The notes under the pieces are model-generated. The model made no database searches, had not been told where the DNA came from, and saw nothing but the letters and a program-made list of their open reading frames with translations. DNA of 64,000 nt from Asterias rubens (taxonomy: Eukaryota; Echinodermata; Asteroidea; Forcipulatida; Asteriidae), in assembly GCF_902459465.1 (NCBI RefSeq), contig NC_047080.1, forward strand, positions 7,786,866 through 7,850,865, read 5' to 3'. Below are positions 42,309 to 54,062 of the stretch, piece by piece (positions within the stretch are counted from its first letter, which is position 1; every line of letters starts with the position of its first letter). Made by a program: the position numbers and the translations under genes.

Positions 42309-45012
42309 GATGCATATACTTTATCATGTTTCCATTTACCACAAAATGAAAATGATATTAAAATGACTGCCTTTTGATTTAACTATCACATCAGTTGTTA
42401 TTACACATATAATATGAACCTAGAACAAGTAATTTTGTAGATGTATAATAAAGGGTCATTTTATTGATATTCAGGGCTGGAATTGCATGGAGGGCATGGC
42501 TTCTGTTGCCTCGATGTTGGCCTTGGTGCCCCTTCAAAAGTTTCCCATAGACTTCACGATTTTCCAATAGAAGTGCCCTTTGCAAATTAAAAGTGGTTTT
42601 GCCCTCTCTGAGATGAAATGCCAGACCTGACTTATTATACTGACTATTTATATAAACAGCAGAAATAGCCACTTGCAATAATGTTTACAAGCGATTTTGT
42701 TTATAGAAATAAAGTAACATGCTCGTGCGTTTTAGGCAGGTCTTCTTTCAAAGGGCTTGAGCAACTTTTTCAACAGTGCTTAACTTTTTCCCTGTGTTTT
42801 CAGATTAATAATAGTGATTGAAATGAATATGTTAAACTGACCAAAATTAATTTGAAAGCCAGTGTATAAGCTCAATGCATTACAATATTTGATGTCTGCA
42901 AATCTGCAAATCCTTACATATTCAGGTTTGTTTTTTTAATCGGAGTCGTCAAAAATTTATGTGGTCTTTAGCAATCATGCCAGCTAATTTCTTTCAATGC
43001 TTTTGTAGTAAACAAAATTCTTTTAGTTAACAAAAAAATGTACAGATAATGAGATGGATATGAAATTTATGAAAACGAGAGTTAATCGCTATGTTATGTA
43101 AATGTATTTATGATTATATGTACTATAATATATCAAAATGGATAACAAGTTGTCTCATGTCGCAAACTTATGTATTAAGTGTTGGTCTATGGTAGCCACC
43201 ATTTTGTGATTCGATCATTTTCTCTTGATGGAAGGTTCTGAAAAGAATTAGACTTCAAGTTTGCTTAACTGCTAGATTTAATACTTTGCCATTATTTCAT
43301 GGGTTAGCTTACTGCAGAATTCTGTGCTTACGGTCACCATTCTCCACTTACAGGTTAAAGACCAAATGTTTGCACTAGCAGCTGTGGAAATACCTTTTCA
43401 CACCATGGCAATTTAGCGAGGGTCCCTTGCTTATTTTTAGCATGGTTGCGGGATTTTACAAAATGCAACTCGTGTGAAAGGACATTGTTTGAACTGTCCA
43501 TAAAAACCAGCCAATTTAAGAAGATTTCACTAGGGCCTTTGACAGGCCAAACATTGTTGTCTTTTCACACTTTTTAAGTGAAACTTATTTCTTAACCATG
43601 GTCAAATTTAGTACGGGACCCCTGCTAAACTGCTCTGGTGTGAAAAGAGCTTTTAAGTAAAGAATGTTGTAGGGATGTGAACCACGCACACGCAAAAGCA
43701 AACATTTCTTGCTACATGCGCTAATTGTTCACCTAGCAGTAAGCAGAGTTGTGGAACTGGGCCGTGGTTACTGAGTAAACTCTGTTGCAGTATTATTAAT
43801 TTGCAAACTTCATATTATGTAGAAAAATCAAAGTGCTGTGTTTGGTTGCTCTTCAGTAGTCAAGTCCTGTTGAAAACAAGTTAAAATGAACCCGAGATTT
43901 TCAACAGATGACTGGACCACCAAGCTGAGCCAATGACAAGTCTTGTATACGTCAAGCGTATTTTACTTTTACTTGTGCGTGTGCATACTCCAGGTTACAC
44001 AGTCGGCAATGGAGAATGGGTATCGCAATCGCAGAATTTGGCAGTAAGCACAGCCTTGTAATTAGGCCCTTAACCCAAGGTTAAGATACGCACAAGACGT
44101 GCACATTATAATACAGAGCTCTTAGAGGTCAAAGGGGTTTGCTCATGGTGTATAATTACGCTAGCCATTGTTTTGCATCATTTCACCTCTAAAGGTGGCG
44201 GTGCTTTGACATCAATGTCAAAGCATTTTTGAGATATGGTGGACACTATAGGAGTACACACACTGTTTGGTTAGGGTGTATACAGACAGATATACCCAAT
44301 CCTAATAGGTTCATAGAGTACAACATGTCAAAACAAACTGCCCAAAATGTTTCACTTGAAAAACAAAAACATAAAATAGTGAAACTTTTGTTTGTATGTT
44401 TAAATGGCGTCTCCCAACCGCCCTAAAAATAATTAGTTCAACAGAAAAAATGTATTCTGTGTGAATTAATCAAAGCAATTCCAGTCCATGGTTTTATGAA
44501 CTTGAACCATTAAAAAGTTGTGATCATCTGGGCATAAAAGTTGTCACTATGTTTTGTTAAACTGTGGTTCCCTTTCTTGGCAAACTTGTACATTACGTGC
44601 ATTATATAATCAGATGTGGCAATGAAAAAAGGTGATTTGTAAAAAGTGCTTCCACGTATAGCACAATTTGTTAATAATGGTATTTTATACAAGAATGGTA
44701 ATTTATCAGGTTAAAAATAACAACTGGTTATGTGTATTTCGTAGTTATTTTCCCCTTTGTGCTTTTAAATAAACGAGGAAAACAAACTGCCCTGGTACCA
44801 ATCAAAATGTCGTCACATATTAGAAGAAACGAAATGTTGTATATCATTGATTACAAGTATTGTAAATTTGTTCTGAAATTAATGTTTAGTTGACTGGGAA
44901 CTGCTCCAATTGGGGAATTTGGACGCTAGGTGGCAGCAGACTCATCAGGTAATGTACGCATGCTCAGAACTAAGTAAACAGTGGAAATTTACGTGGTAAG
45001 TCCGCTGCCACC

Positions 45013-45195
45013 TATAGACCTTTATCACGGTGTGGCCATCTTGACTTTACTCCATTCCAACTCATTGTTACCAAACTGAGGCTGGACGAAATAATAGTCT
45101 GGTGCCATGCGCAATGAATGTTAGCAGTCATTACTGTTATTGGAAATAGGGAACATGACCAAGATGGTGACAGCGTGATAAAGGTCGATATAGCG
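45013..45195. repeat. Inverted-repeat element (TATAGACCTTTATCACG ends)
   Basis: Left TATAGACCTTTATCACGGTG, right CGTGATAAAGGTCGATATA. Related pieces lie in dynamin intron 1. Confidence 0.7.
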
Positions 45196-45439
45196 TTTAA
45201 AACTCTACCATGGAACATTTTATGTAAAAGAGGTTGAGGAACGACCTTGTCCGCCTTGGTGGGTTGCACGTAAATCAACAATATCAAATTATTCGGCGTG
45301 TATTTAGACGTGATAATACTAAGTTGTTAATAACTTATAGGGACATTATGAAAGAGTACAATAAAATCTCATCCTTGTTTGGGAGAATCAACCTGTAGAA
45401 GTTTAATATCGACTTTTATATGCTTTCGTTTTTGGGGGG

Positions 45440-45770
45440 TAACCTAACATTAAATGTCATTGCATCATCATCATTTAGACTATGTCCATCCAGTGTATAG
45501 CCCTCCTCATTTAGACGCCATTCTTTTTCTATTTCTTGCAGTTATTGTCTAGTAGCTCCTGCATAAACTCTGATGTCATCTCTACATCTTCTTATCTGTC
45601 TATCTCTTTCCCTTATGTTCTTGGTTATTGCCAGTCCATTATTCTTGTTGTCCATCTGTTGATATTTCTTCGAGCAGTTTGTGCCCATTCCAGGTTTTAC
45701 TGTCCGTATGATGTCTCGTACTCCATTTTGTCCTTGCATGGTCTTTCAAACATTTTTGTTTTCTAAAACT
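45440..45770 (-). mobile_element. Decayed LINE reverse-transcriptase C-terminal fragment
   Basis: Minus-strand translation gives RDRQIRRCRDDIRVYAGATR, a stop, then LQEIEKEWRLNEEGYTLDGH. The order W/CRDDI-YAGAT-(W)-x-(E/D)xxEWRxxEEGY is the C-terminal signature of non-LTR retrotransposon polymerases. The in-frame stop and loss of everything upstream show a dead, truncated remnant. Confidence 0.7.
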
Positions 45771-46541
45771 TCGTTTTGCCTATTAGTTGTTGATTATACT
45801 TGGATCGTTCCGACCCATTGCAGAATGTAGGTAAAGGTAGTGGTGGCGTCTAACTGCATGCAGAAGCAAATTGGAAGCAAAATGGCGCAATCGGTGACTT
45901 CTGGATGATGACGTCAGTGGCATTGGACCACTAGCTCAATATGTGAGGTAACTGCTTGTAGGTTGTACACCGTGCCTCTCATCTCTCCCGTCATATTATC
46001 AGACCCATATGGCTACCGGAGCCAAATTTCATAAAGCTGATTGAGCATACATTATGATGTACAACTTTCTGCTTTTAGCACTAAGCAGGATGACGTGGCA
46101 TTTTGGCGGATAACCATTCTGGTAAGCACACTTTGCTTGTGTTTATATTATCTGCTGCTTGTGCTTGGCCCAGCTCTCGATCTCCTGTTGAAAGAAATAA
46201 ATTCCTTCCTCCGCGATTGAACGAATAAATAGGTTTTTAAAAACTTGTTTTGGCATTTAGTATTTGTTGTCCCCTCCTGTAACGTCTAGCTCGGGGAGGG
46301 GGGGGGGCTGTTTTTTTGTCTACGGCCAGTGCACCAAGCCGACCGCCCTGTGCATAGAGGTGTGATATTACGAGAGAAATATAAACTGATCTACAACAAT
46401 TACATCTTTTCATGCTGTTCCCGGAGGTCTCCTTACATCCTTCCTCATCAAGTTTTGTGCATGAATAATAATTAATCAACTATATAATAAAATCGTAGCT
46501 ATATAGACCCCACCCCAACCCCAGTCGCCCGTGCAACTTAC

Positions 46542-47001
46542 TTAAAGGAACGCGTTGCCTTGGATCGGTCGAGTTGGTCCTTAAAAAGCTTTCTGTAACC
46601 GTTTGTTATAAAATCGTTATGTTAGAAAGGCATGTTTGTGTGGATCATTGTTTTCTACTTTTACAACGATCCACACGAACATGCCTCGAAATTGCGTGGT
46701 TTTCTTTTTACTTCGTCGACTACACGGTCTAAAAGTTGGTGTGATATTTCCTGAAAGGATGCTTTGCCGACTATATAATTCAGATTCAGATTTGTGGGAG
46801 TCAAATTTTTGACTCCCATAAATGGCCGACCGTGTTAGTTCGCGACGTAAAATGGAAACCGTGCATTTTTTAGTGATACTTATGTGGATCGTTATATTCT
46901 ACTTTTAAAACATCTGTCCAACCATATGCATTTCATAACAAACGGTTTCAAACGCTTTTTGAAGACCAACTCGACCGATCCAAGGCAACGTATTCCTTTA
47001 A
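46542..47001. mobile_element. Hairpin-family element with internal rearrangement
   Basis: Complete TTAA ends. The left arm carries an additional inverted segment (GTGTGGATCATTG...CAACGATCCACAC) and an insertion before GGGAGTCAAATTTTTGACTCCC, making it about 70 bp longer than other copies. Confidence 0.85.
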
Positions 47002-47646
47002 CATTTTTCATCCATGCTTCAAGACCGATAGTCCATATTAGACTCTCAGTCTGTGAAAAATGGGGGACTTCCCTGCACATTATTTATTACAAGCTATTAA
47101 TTTTTTTACGAACAGCGGCCGGATCTTCCAGTGAAGTTACACTACTGTGATGGCAACAATACAATGGAAGACGTGTAACCTCTATAACTGGTATTGGTAT
47201 TTTCTTTGCCTCTTCTGTGAAAAGGGGTTGGGTGCATGTTTTTCTTTGCATTGCAAGCTTTTATTTTCTTCCATGCTTTTACGAAACCCGGATACATACA
47301 ACAATACATGTGGCGGATGTGTGTACAAACAATGGTGTACAGTGCAGTACTTGCACACCCAGTACTTGTGCACAAAGGTGATCGGTTGGGTTTGACCCAT
47401 TGAAGACCATCAAGGACAAGTGATTGCACTATTTGTTGACAAGGCACTTGTTGTAAGCTAAGCTGAGTGTAAGACCTGGCTGGGAAGGACGAGATAAAAG
47501 GCTTACTGCATGCACACGAAGCTCAGTTTTGCCGTACAACTTACTGTAACAAACGAAGCATTCGCAGTTTCGAGTTATTCAAAGCAGAATCGTGCTACAA
47601 ATTCTCCGTTGTTGTTGATCACTATAAACTGAATTAAACTGTCAAA

Positions 47647-47772
47647 ATGGCGGCCTCTCTGTTTAGCTTAGACAATCACGTTTTCCGGTTGTACACAACC
47701 TATGCAGCTGCTGTTACTTTGAAGATGATGTGTCTCTCGTTGCGTGTAGGTTATCTGAGAGTTACAAGAAAG
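47647..47772 (+). CDS. MGST1: MGST1 copy A exon 1
   Basis: 42 codons beginning MAASLFSLDNHVFRLYTTYA, first transmembrane helix, ending VTRK in phase 0 at GTAAGG. Confidence 0.92.
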
Positions 47773-50709
47773 GTAAGGCTATTTTCAATAATGCCGTTTT
47801 AATTTGTCAAAACGAAAAGAACCAGTTGGTGGTTAAAGCCCCAAAGCTGCAGTGGTTTTACAAGGAACGTGTGTACATGGAGTTTGTTGAAGTTTTACCA
47901 TGGAGGTAGAATTTCTACCTCCATGGTAAAACTTTTTTTGCGAAATTGGGCCCCGGTTGTAATTTCTGGTTGTTACCGTGGCCCAAAACTACGACTTTTC
48001 GTGAAGTAAAGCCGTTGTATTTATGTTAATATAAAATAGTGCACAGCATTGTTTTAATAAACCGTTGGTTAGTTTGCTGTTTTTAAGGTGTCTGCAACTT
48101 GTTGTCGGCGCTCTGGACGAGTTGTCGGCGAGTTGTCGGCTTTTAGTAGGACCCCCCAATTTCGCAAAAAATAGCTTGCTTAATTTACAGTTACACATAA
48201 TTGTTATATTACTGGCCAAAATTCCATCTCATATACATTGCTTGTGACTGGTATTTAGCTGTTGTTTACTTAGCATAACAATTGAGTGGAGTATTGGCCG
48301 GTAATCTGATTTTACTAAGCAAGGATTTTGTTGCTTAAGCAAAATTGTCTGCTTAATCAGCTTGCTATGAAATTGGGCCCTGTCAGTTTGGCTCCTAGAC
48401 TAGAGCCTCTCCATGAAGGGTCATTCAATCCGGCTAAACACACATGGAAAGAGTATGTCACGAGAAAGATATTTTGTTACAGGACCTTTTTAGTTTTGTT
48501 TTATAAACAATAAATTGGTCGCCTCTTTTAAATAACACCGGCAGCCATTTTGAAAATTTGCAAAATTTCTCGCGTTTTTTTTTACACCAACATTTTTTTC
48601 TAAGGACAGTTAAAAAAAACTGCTGCAATACATGTGCAGATGGTGTATACAAATGTATATGTTTCTCATGGCATATTCTGACCATAACTCCGACCATCTC
48701 TGACTGTCTGCCAAATTCCATGCTTATATTTTTATCACCAATAAAGGCGTCACTATAGGCCAAGTATTCAACCTCAAGATTTTACCTGCACATTGGCACA
48801 TTAGCCCCACAGGCAGTAGGCAGGCCCACGGGAGTTTGATTAGTCTTGGTGCAAGACAATTCTCGTTTCCTTTTCACGCACACCGCGGCCAATTCACCGA
48901 CAGCGCGCGCACCGACTCACCTGACTTATAGTCCACTCACCGCCCCGGAGAAACTAAAGTCAGGTGAGTCGGCGCGCGCGCTGTCGGTGAATTGGCCGCG
49001 GTGTGCGTGAAAAGGAAACGAGAAACGTCTTGCACCAAGACTAGAGTTTGATCTGTACCACACAGATACTGTACACAGACACAGAAAAATACGAAAGCGC
49101 TATCCGCTAGTAAATGTGAATTTGTTTCGGCTTTGTCACATATCAATGAGTAGGAAGTTGTGTTTAGTTGCTCGTAAAAATTCATTTTATAAAGCGGGTT
49201 GAGAATTCTATAGGCATTTTGTGAGATTGGCAGTGATCGATCATGCGGGCAGTTTGCAAGCAACCATAATATATATAGGAATTCCATTGTTCGTCTTTTG
49301 TTTGTTTGTTTGTTTGTTTAGTATGATCTTCTAGTGAATGGAACTTGACAAACTCCCGCAAGAGGGTAAATTGTAACGCCAGGCTGATCTCTATCATACC
49401 ATGGAAGGCAGTTGATCGTCCGGGTTTTCCAAAAAGAGGAGGATGGGGGCCTTTTTATGTTTTTTTTTTTTTTTTTCAAAGGCCGCCAAGTATTGGGATA
49501 AACACTGGCCACAAATTGTTCAGTTTAAATTCACCGCTTGCTTGTAATTACAATTTCGTAAAGAATTAGGTAGTTTAATGAGAAATTCACAGAAAATTTC
49601 TTAAAGACAGTGGACACTATTGGTAATTGTTAAAGACACAGTTGGTGTATCTCAACATATGCATAAAATAACAAACCTGTGAAAATTTAACGGAATGTAA
49701 AAATCAGTTACAGAAGTATTAATTCAACCATTTTTACGTATCATGCTTTCTCATTTTGTGAAACAATCTTTATATTTTTTAACAATTTTTATTGTATATT
49801 GTCTATTTCTAGCCATAACTGTTGATGTTTTTATATGGAGCTGGTTGCAAATGCCTATTGAGGGTGATTGACACTTTTTAAGTTGAATTGAATTGAATTT
49901 TATTGAATGTTTTCGTTATGGATTATCTCTTTATAGGTATTTATGAATAAGGAGGATGCTCATGGCAAACCTTATGTGAAGCAGGATGACGATGTGGACC
50001 GAGCTTTAAGGTTTGTTTCATCGTCTTTACATTGTCACACAATAATCAGTTCCTTCAGTTTTTCTCTAAAGGCTTTGGATTTTTTGGGTAATAATTATTA
50101 GCATAGAGCAATGGGGAGAGGTTGATAGTATAAAACATTGTGAGAAACGGCTCCCTCTGAAGTAACGGTAGTTTTCGAGAAAAAAGTAATTATCAACGAA
50201 TTTGATTTCGAGGCCTCGGAATTAGAAGTCTCGAAATCAAGCATGGGAAAGCACACAACTTTGTGTGACAAGGGTGCAACTTCGATGACTGATTGAACTA
50301 AAATGTTCACAGGTTTGTTATTTTATGCACTTGAGATACACCAAGTGAGAAGACTGGTCTTTGACAATTACCAATAGTGTCAAGTGTCTTTAAAAGCTGT
50401 TGAGCAGACACAGATTGTGTGAATTTTGAATAAATTATTCTTTATAATTTCACGTTATCCCACAGATGTCATCGAAACGACCTGGAGAACATCGTCCCCT
50501 TCCTGATTCTGGGTCTGATGTACGTCACTACTGGCCCTAGTGTCTTCGCCGCCACGTGGCACTTTCGTGTCTTCGTAGCTTCTAGACTCTTCCACACCGT
50601 GGCCTATCTCACGCCTCTACCACAACCCTGCCGGGCTCTCTCCTTTGCCATCGGGCTCGTGGCCAACATTTCCATGGGGGTTCAGGTCCTCATGAACGGC
50701 ATGGTTTAG
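47647..50709 (+). CDS. MGST1: Microsomal glutathione S-transferase 1-like, copy A
   Basis: Homologue of MGST1 (MAPEG family), a homotrimeric four-helix membrane enzyme of ER and outer mitochondrial membrane that conjugates glutathione to electrophiles and reduces lipid hydroperoxides. The exons join(47647-47772, 49937-50010, 50466-50709) give 147 residues against 155 in mammals. Helix 1 carries VTLKMM near residues 25-30 and TRK ends exon 1. H69-x-N71-D72-L73-E74 matches the GSH-site HxNDLE of rat MGST1. The TPLPQPCRALSF block holds Y114 and R123, equivalents of rat Y121 and R130, the latter implicated in thiolate stabilisation. The cytosolic loop is shorter and lacks the counterpart of regulatory Cys49. 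The Arg equivalent to rat R73 is Leu66. The ATG lies in AAAATGGCGGCC, a YY1-type start context. A second copy lies 3.2 kb downstream in the same direction. Confidence 0.93.
47891..47933. repeat. Perfect palindrome
   Basis: GTTTTACCATGGAGGTAGAA followed by its exact inverse TTCTACCTCCATGGTAAAAC. Could be the fused ends of an inverted-repeat element. Confidence 0.85.
48841..49042. mobile_element. CpG-rich hairpin element (~85-bp arms)
   Basis: TAGTCTTGGTGCAAGAC...GTCTTGCACCAAGACTA ends. The arms include CACCGCGGCCAATTCACCGA / TCGGTGAATTGGCCGCGGTG and are almost perfect. Much richer in CpG than its surroundings. Confidence 0.85.
49415..49575 (+). repeat. Intronic block shared with MGST1 copy B
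   Basis: CGTCCGGGTTTTCCAAAAAG, GGGCCTTTTTAT, CGCCAAGTATT, ACTGGCCAC and TAGTTTAATGAGAAAT recur in the same order at 54750-54935. Duplicate-derived intron sequence or a shared element. Confidence 0.75.
49937..50010 (+). CDS. MGST1: MGST1 copy A exon 2
   Basis: Encodes the cytosolic loop VFMNKEDAHGKPYVKQDDDV then DRALR. Acceptor TTATAG, donor GTTTGT, ends in phase 2. Confidence 0.9.
50011..50465 (+). other. MGST1 copy A intron 2
   Basis: Almost filled by a 5'-truncated family-1 element (50088-50395) that ends 70 bp before exon 3. Confidence 0.75.
50088..50395 (+). mobile_element. Family-1 MITE, left end missing
   Basis: Starts at ATTATTAGCATAGAGCAATG and keeps the right end AATTACCAATAGTGTCAAGT. 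Confidence 0.8.
50466..50709 (+). CDS. MGST1: MGST1 copy A exon 3
   Basis: Encodes helices 2-4 from CHRNDLENIVPFLILG to MNGMV with stop TAG at 50707-50709. It differs from copy B exon 3 at about 9 of 244 positions. Confidence 0.95.
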
Positions 50710-50989
50710 AAGACCCATTTTTAGAATGTATCATAGTTTATTGAGTCAATTTTGAGCTTCCGTAATTTTTTTTACAACAACATTACAATCGTTTCAGACA
50801 GGCGCTCCTGGGTCGCGCTGACGGGCGCTCCTGAGTTCAAATTCTGAATTAAGTACATGCAAAATTGATCTGAAACAGTTCAAAGCAGCTGGACGAGCTA
50901 GAAGTCGGTTGCAGTCATTCGAGACGACTCTGTGCGCCTTGGTTTCAGACGTCAATCTTGTCTGAGACTTACCTAATGTAAATGTTACG

Positions 50990-51380
50990 TTAAAGGAACA
51001 CGTTGCCTTGGATCGGACGAGTTGGTCTATGAAAAGCGTGTGTAACCGTTTTTTTATAAAATGCGTATGGTTGGAAAGATGTTTAAAAAGTAGAATACAA
51101 TGATCCACACACATTTGCCTCGAAATTGCGTGGTTTTCCTTTTACTGTGCAACCTATACACGGTCGGCCATTTATGGGAGTCAACAATTTGACTCCCATA
51201 AATGGCCGACCGTGTTAGTTGACGAGGTAAAAGGAAAACCGTGCAATTTCGAGGCATGTTTGTGTGGATCACTTTATTCTACTTTTACAACATCTTTCTA
51301 ATAATATGTATTTTATACCAAACGGTTAGAAACGCTTTTCAAAGACCAACTCGACCGATCCAAGGCAACGTTTCCTTTAA
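50990..51380. mobile_element. Hairpin-family element, complete
   Basis: TTAAAGGAACACGTTGCCTT to AAGGCAACGTTTCCTTTAA, arms near-perfect inverses around GGGAGTCAACAATTTGACTCCC. Flanked by GTTTCAGACAGG (50791) and CCTGTCTGAAAC (51386-51397), which look like ends of an older host element. Confidence 0.88.
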
Positions 51381-51650
51381 GTTAACCTGTCTGAAACCAA
51401 GATTTATTTGGGTCAACCTTGAGTCGCTCCTAATCTTCTTGGTTCACCGCAGCAGAGTCGTGCTGAAAATGCAGGAGTCGACTATATGAGTACAAATCTC
51501 GGAGAATAAGCACAGGTAAAAATCTGGACTACTCCAGTAACGGAATATAGTCCAGACTTCACTTTGTGATAATATTCTTGGTCAATGCACGAGCAAAATG
51601 CGTTTTATAATAACTCACACATAGATCCTAGTTGTTTGAACCTTGTTCAC

Positions 51651-51656
51651 AATAAA
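51651..51656 (+). promoter_or_regulatory. Candidate poly(A) signal, MGST1 copy A
   Basis: AATAAA about 0.94 kb after the stop. If right, the 3' UTR contains a complete ~390-bp hairpin element (50990-51380). Confidence 0.25.
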
Positions 51657-53194
51657 CATGCACGAAAAAGACACGGAAATTAGTCCACCTATTTTCTTAT
51701 TATACTGCAATTTGTTTTACTCGACAAAATTGACGCTTGTGTTTTCCATGGTTCACTCTGTATTCGCAGGATCAATCTATGTGCCCTACGGCAGTTTTTA
51801 TACTAGCATTGTACATTAAACATAATTATTTTTGTACTAAAAATGCTGTACATGTGTTTTGTATGGTTTTAATGTGTATTGTATTAACTTGTAAGCTGCA
51901 TTGTAATCACGATTACAATGAATTGAATTAAATATTGTGAGTTGAACTTGATTCATGATAACTAAAGTATGAACTTGTAAAGTCAAGTGTGTGTTTTGAC
52001 TTGATACACGTCGGTAAATATTGTTCTCTTTCGCTGTGGTATTAAAACCCCCATCACACCGAACTCTCACAACGTTCTAGTGAAAAAATGTGGTCGAACG
52101 GGCTAAAAGCTGTCACGCAAACGGAGTGGTCGTATGAGCAACTTAAACAGTCTGTTCACTAACGAGCAAGGCATTCTGAGAAAAACAAATATGGCTTGAC
52201 GAGATCATACATCACTGGGAACGAGGTTGACAAGGGGTCTATGCACTATATCCATTGATCTCTTATCAAATACAAAGTGAAATAAATTAGAGATGATGGT
52301 TTATTGCCACTTTTTCCTTGAAGAATGTCCGTCTTAAATCAGTGAGCTTTTAGTTGAACTAATCAACCATCAATTTTAAAACAAGTCCAGTACAAGTGAT
52401 AATTAGTCTCCGGAAAGCTCCACAAGTTTAACGTAGAATGATCACCCACGTCGCATTTGGGCGACAAAGGTAGGCCTATTATTACAAAATAACTCATTCA
52501 CTTCGGAGCCCATTATTAATACTGTTCTTATATTGCGATTCATCAGTCACCTATGGGCGTATGAAGTCACTCAGTATTTTGTCCTGCAAGGTTTGTGGAG
52601 TTGCGTTTTGAAGTATGAGACATATATTCCTTTAAAGTCACCTGGAAGTGGTATTTTGTCAAAATAAAGCTTCTGTCAATGGTTCTTCACGTCTTTCAGG
52701 TACCTTCTTCGACTTCCCACTGGCTGGAAAAATTGTTGGAATTGCGTCATGTTTTAGACAATAACTTTTCTCTTCATGTCAAAATGTGTGGTGTATTCCG
52801 GATTCTCGAAGCACGACGGCTCGAAGTGTTTGCTGCACAGCGCTGGAAAATACGCCGGACCGGACCACTTTGCAAACTGACCCCATCTTTAGTTGTCCAG
52901 CAGCAAAACACCTGTTCACATTGCCGGAAAATGCAAGAGAAAAACCTTTTTTTCGGAACGTACAAACTCACGACTAGGACATTCATGTATTGCACGTACG
53001 TGTGTTCGATATTCGATCGAGGCAAAGTCTGCCTCGATTGACGTCACAAAAGGGGAAGGCGGAGTCATTCCCCCCGAAAAACTTTATCTATTTTCTAAAC
53101 ATATAAATCGTTACAAACAATTACTCAAAAAAGTATTGTATTGTTCATAAACATATACTGTAATGTTTAAAATAAAATAAAAATCATCATCGGT

Positions 53195-53440
53195 TTACAA
53201 TGTGCTGTGGCGCAATATGCAGCCGATCAGACCACAGGAACACCGGGGCAAACCCCTTCTCTTTTCGATAAGTGCACTCTGTTACAACACATGGGACCAA
53301 CGGCTTGACGTCCCATCCGAAGGACGAAGCATCTTGGTGTGGTGTCTTGCTTAAGGACACAGATGTTCTAGGCGGGGCCAGCAGCCAGGAAGTGGATCTA
53401 CTACCCCTGCTCGTCATAAATACAAGAGTTTGAGTCCGAT
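53195..53440 (-). mobile_element. tRNA-derived SINE
   Basis: SINE tail GATGGGACGTCAAGCCGTTGG and head remnant on the minus strand, as in 36090-36420. Confidence 0.65.
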
Positions 53441-53933
53441 GCTAGGCCACAAAACTCCACTTATTATCATAGAACTTTATCGCAAATACTTGGTACTATA
53501 GTCTTGAAATCAAGTCGGTAATTGTTAAGCGCGGGGTGGTTACGGGAACGGTACACACACCATCGATCCCAGTATGTGCTGTGCATGAACGGCAGAATGT
53601 GTGTTTGGGGCAGCGCTAGCGACTTGTCAACAAGTCTAACTTGGTTGCTCGTGCTGCAGGCGTTGAATGGGGTACATGCTGGTCTAGCTAGCTCTACTTT
53701 GATCCAAAGCTTTACCTGCATGCACCTCATTATGCGCTTGCGTAATAGGCCTACATGTACATGTACATTAGTTTGCGAAAAGGTCTATTGTGATCAGGAC
53801 CCAATCCCCACCCCCCGCCCCTTGCATGCGTTATCTCTGTGTTTCCTTCCTCCATGCTCTGTGTAAACACCACTCGATTTGGGTCAGCACAAATTTATAG
53901 AACACAAACCAGTGCACACTGCCAACGGACAAC

Positions 53934-54062
53934 ATGGACGCCCAATCCGTCTTGAGTTTAGACAACCCAATATTTCGGCTGTATGCCACATACGGTGCCG
54001 CAGTCACATTGAAGATGATGTGCTTGTCTCTGTACGTTAGTCGTTTTAGGATAACACGTAAG
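53934..54062 (+). CDS. MGST1: MGST1 copy B exon 1
   Basis: 43 codons from MDAQSVLSLDN to RITRK, phase 0 end at GTAAGC. One residue longer than copy A exon 1. Confidence 0.92.

Larger units (their letters stand above)
40348..47646 (+). other. Dynamin 3' UTR and intergenic region
   Basis: No further gene recognised. Contains inverted-repeat elements (40491-40686; 40811-41430 with nested hairpin; 43290-43765; 45013-45195), a LINE remnant (45440-45770), a full hairpin element (46542-47001) and the MGST1 copy A promoter region. Short ORFs throughout lack any family signal. Confidence 0.65.
47773..49936 (+). other. MGST1 copy A intron 1
   Basis: Holds a short perfect palindrome (about 47891-47933), a MITE relative (48143-48380), a CpG-rich hairpin element (48841-49042), a TTTG microsatellite (49303-49319), the block shared with copy B (49415-49575) and a family-1 fragment (49602-49690). 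Confidence 0.7.
50710..53933 (+). other. Region between the two MGST1 copies
   Basis: Contains a hairpin-family element (50990-51380) apparently inside an outer element (50791-51397), a minus-strand SINE (53195-53440) and the copy B promoter. The 120-codon ORF at 52679-53041 has no recognisable family. Confidence 0.65.

Noticed and set aside
52679..53041. 120-codon plus-strand ORF between the MGST1 copies
   Set aside because: No recognisable domain, no homologous segment in copy B surroundings, overlapped by equally long ORFs on the other strand.
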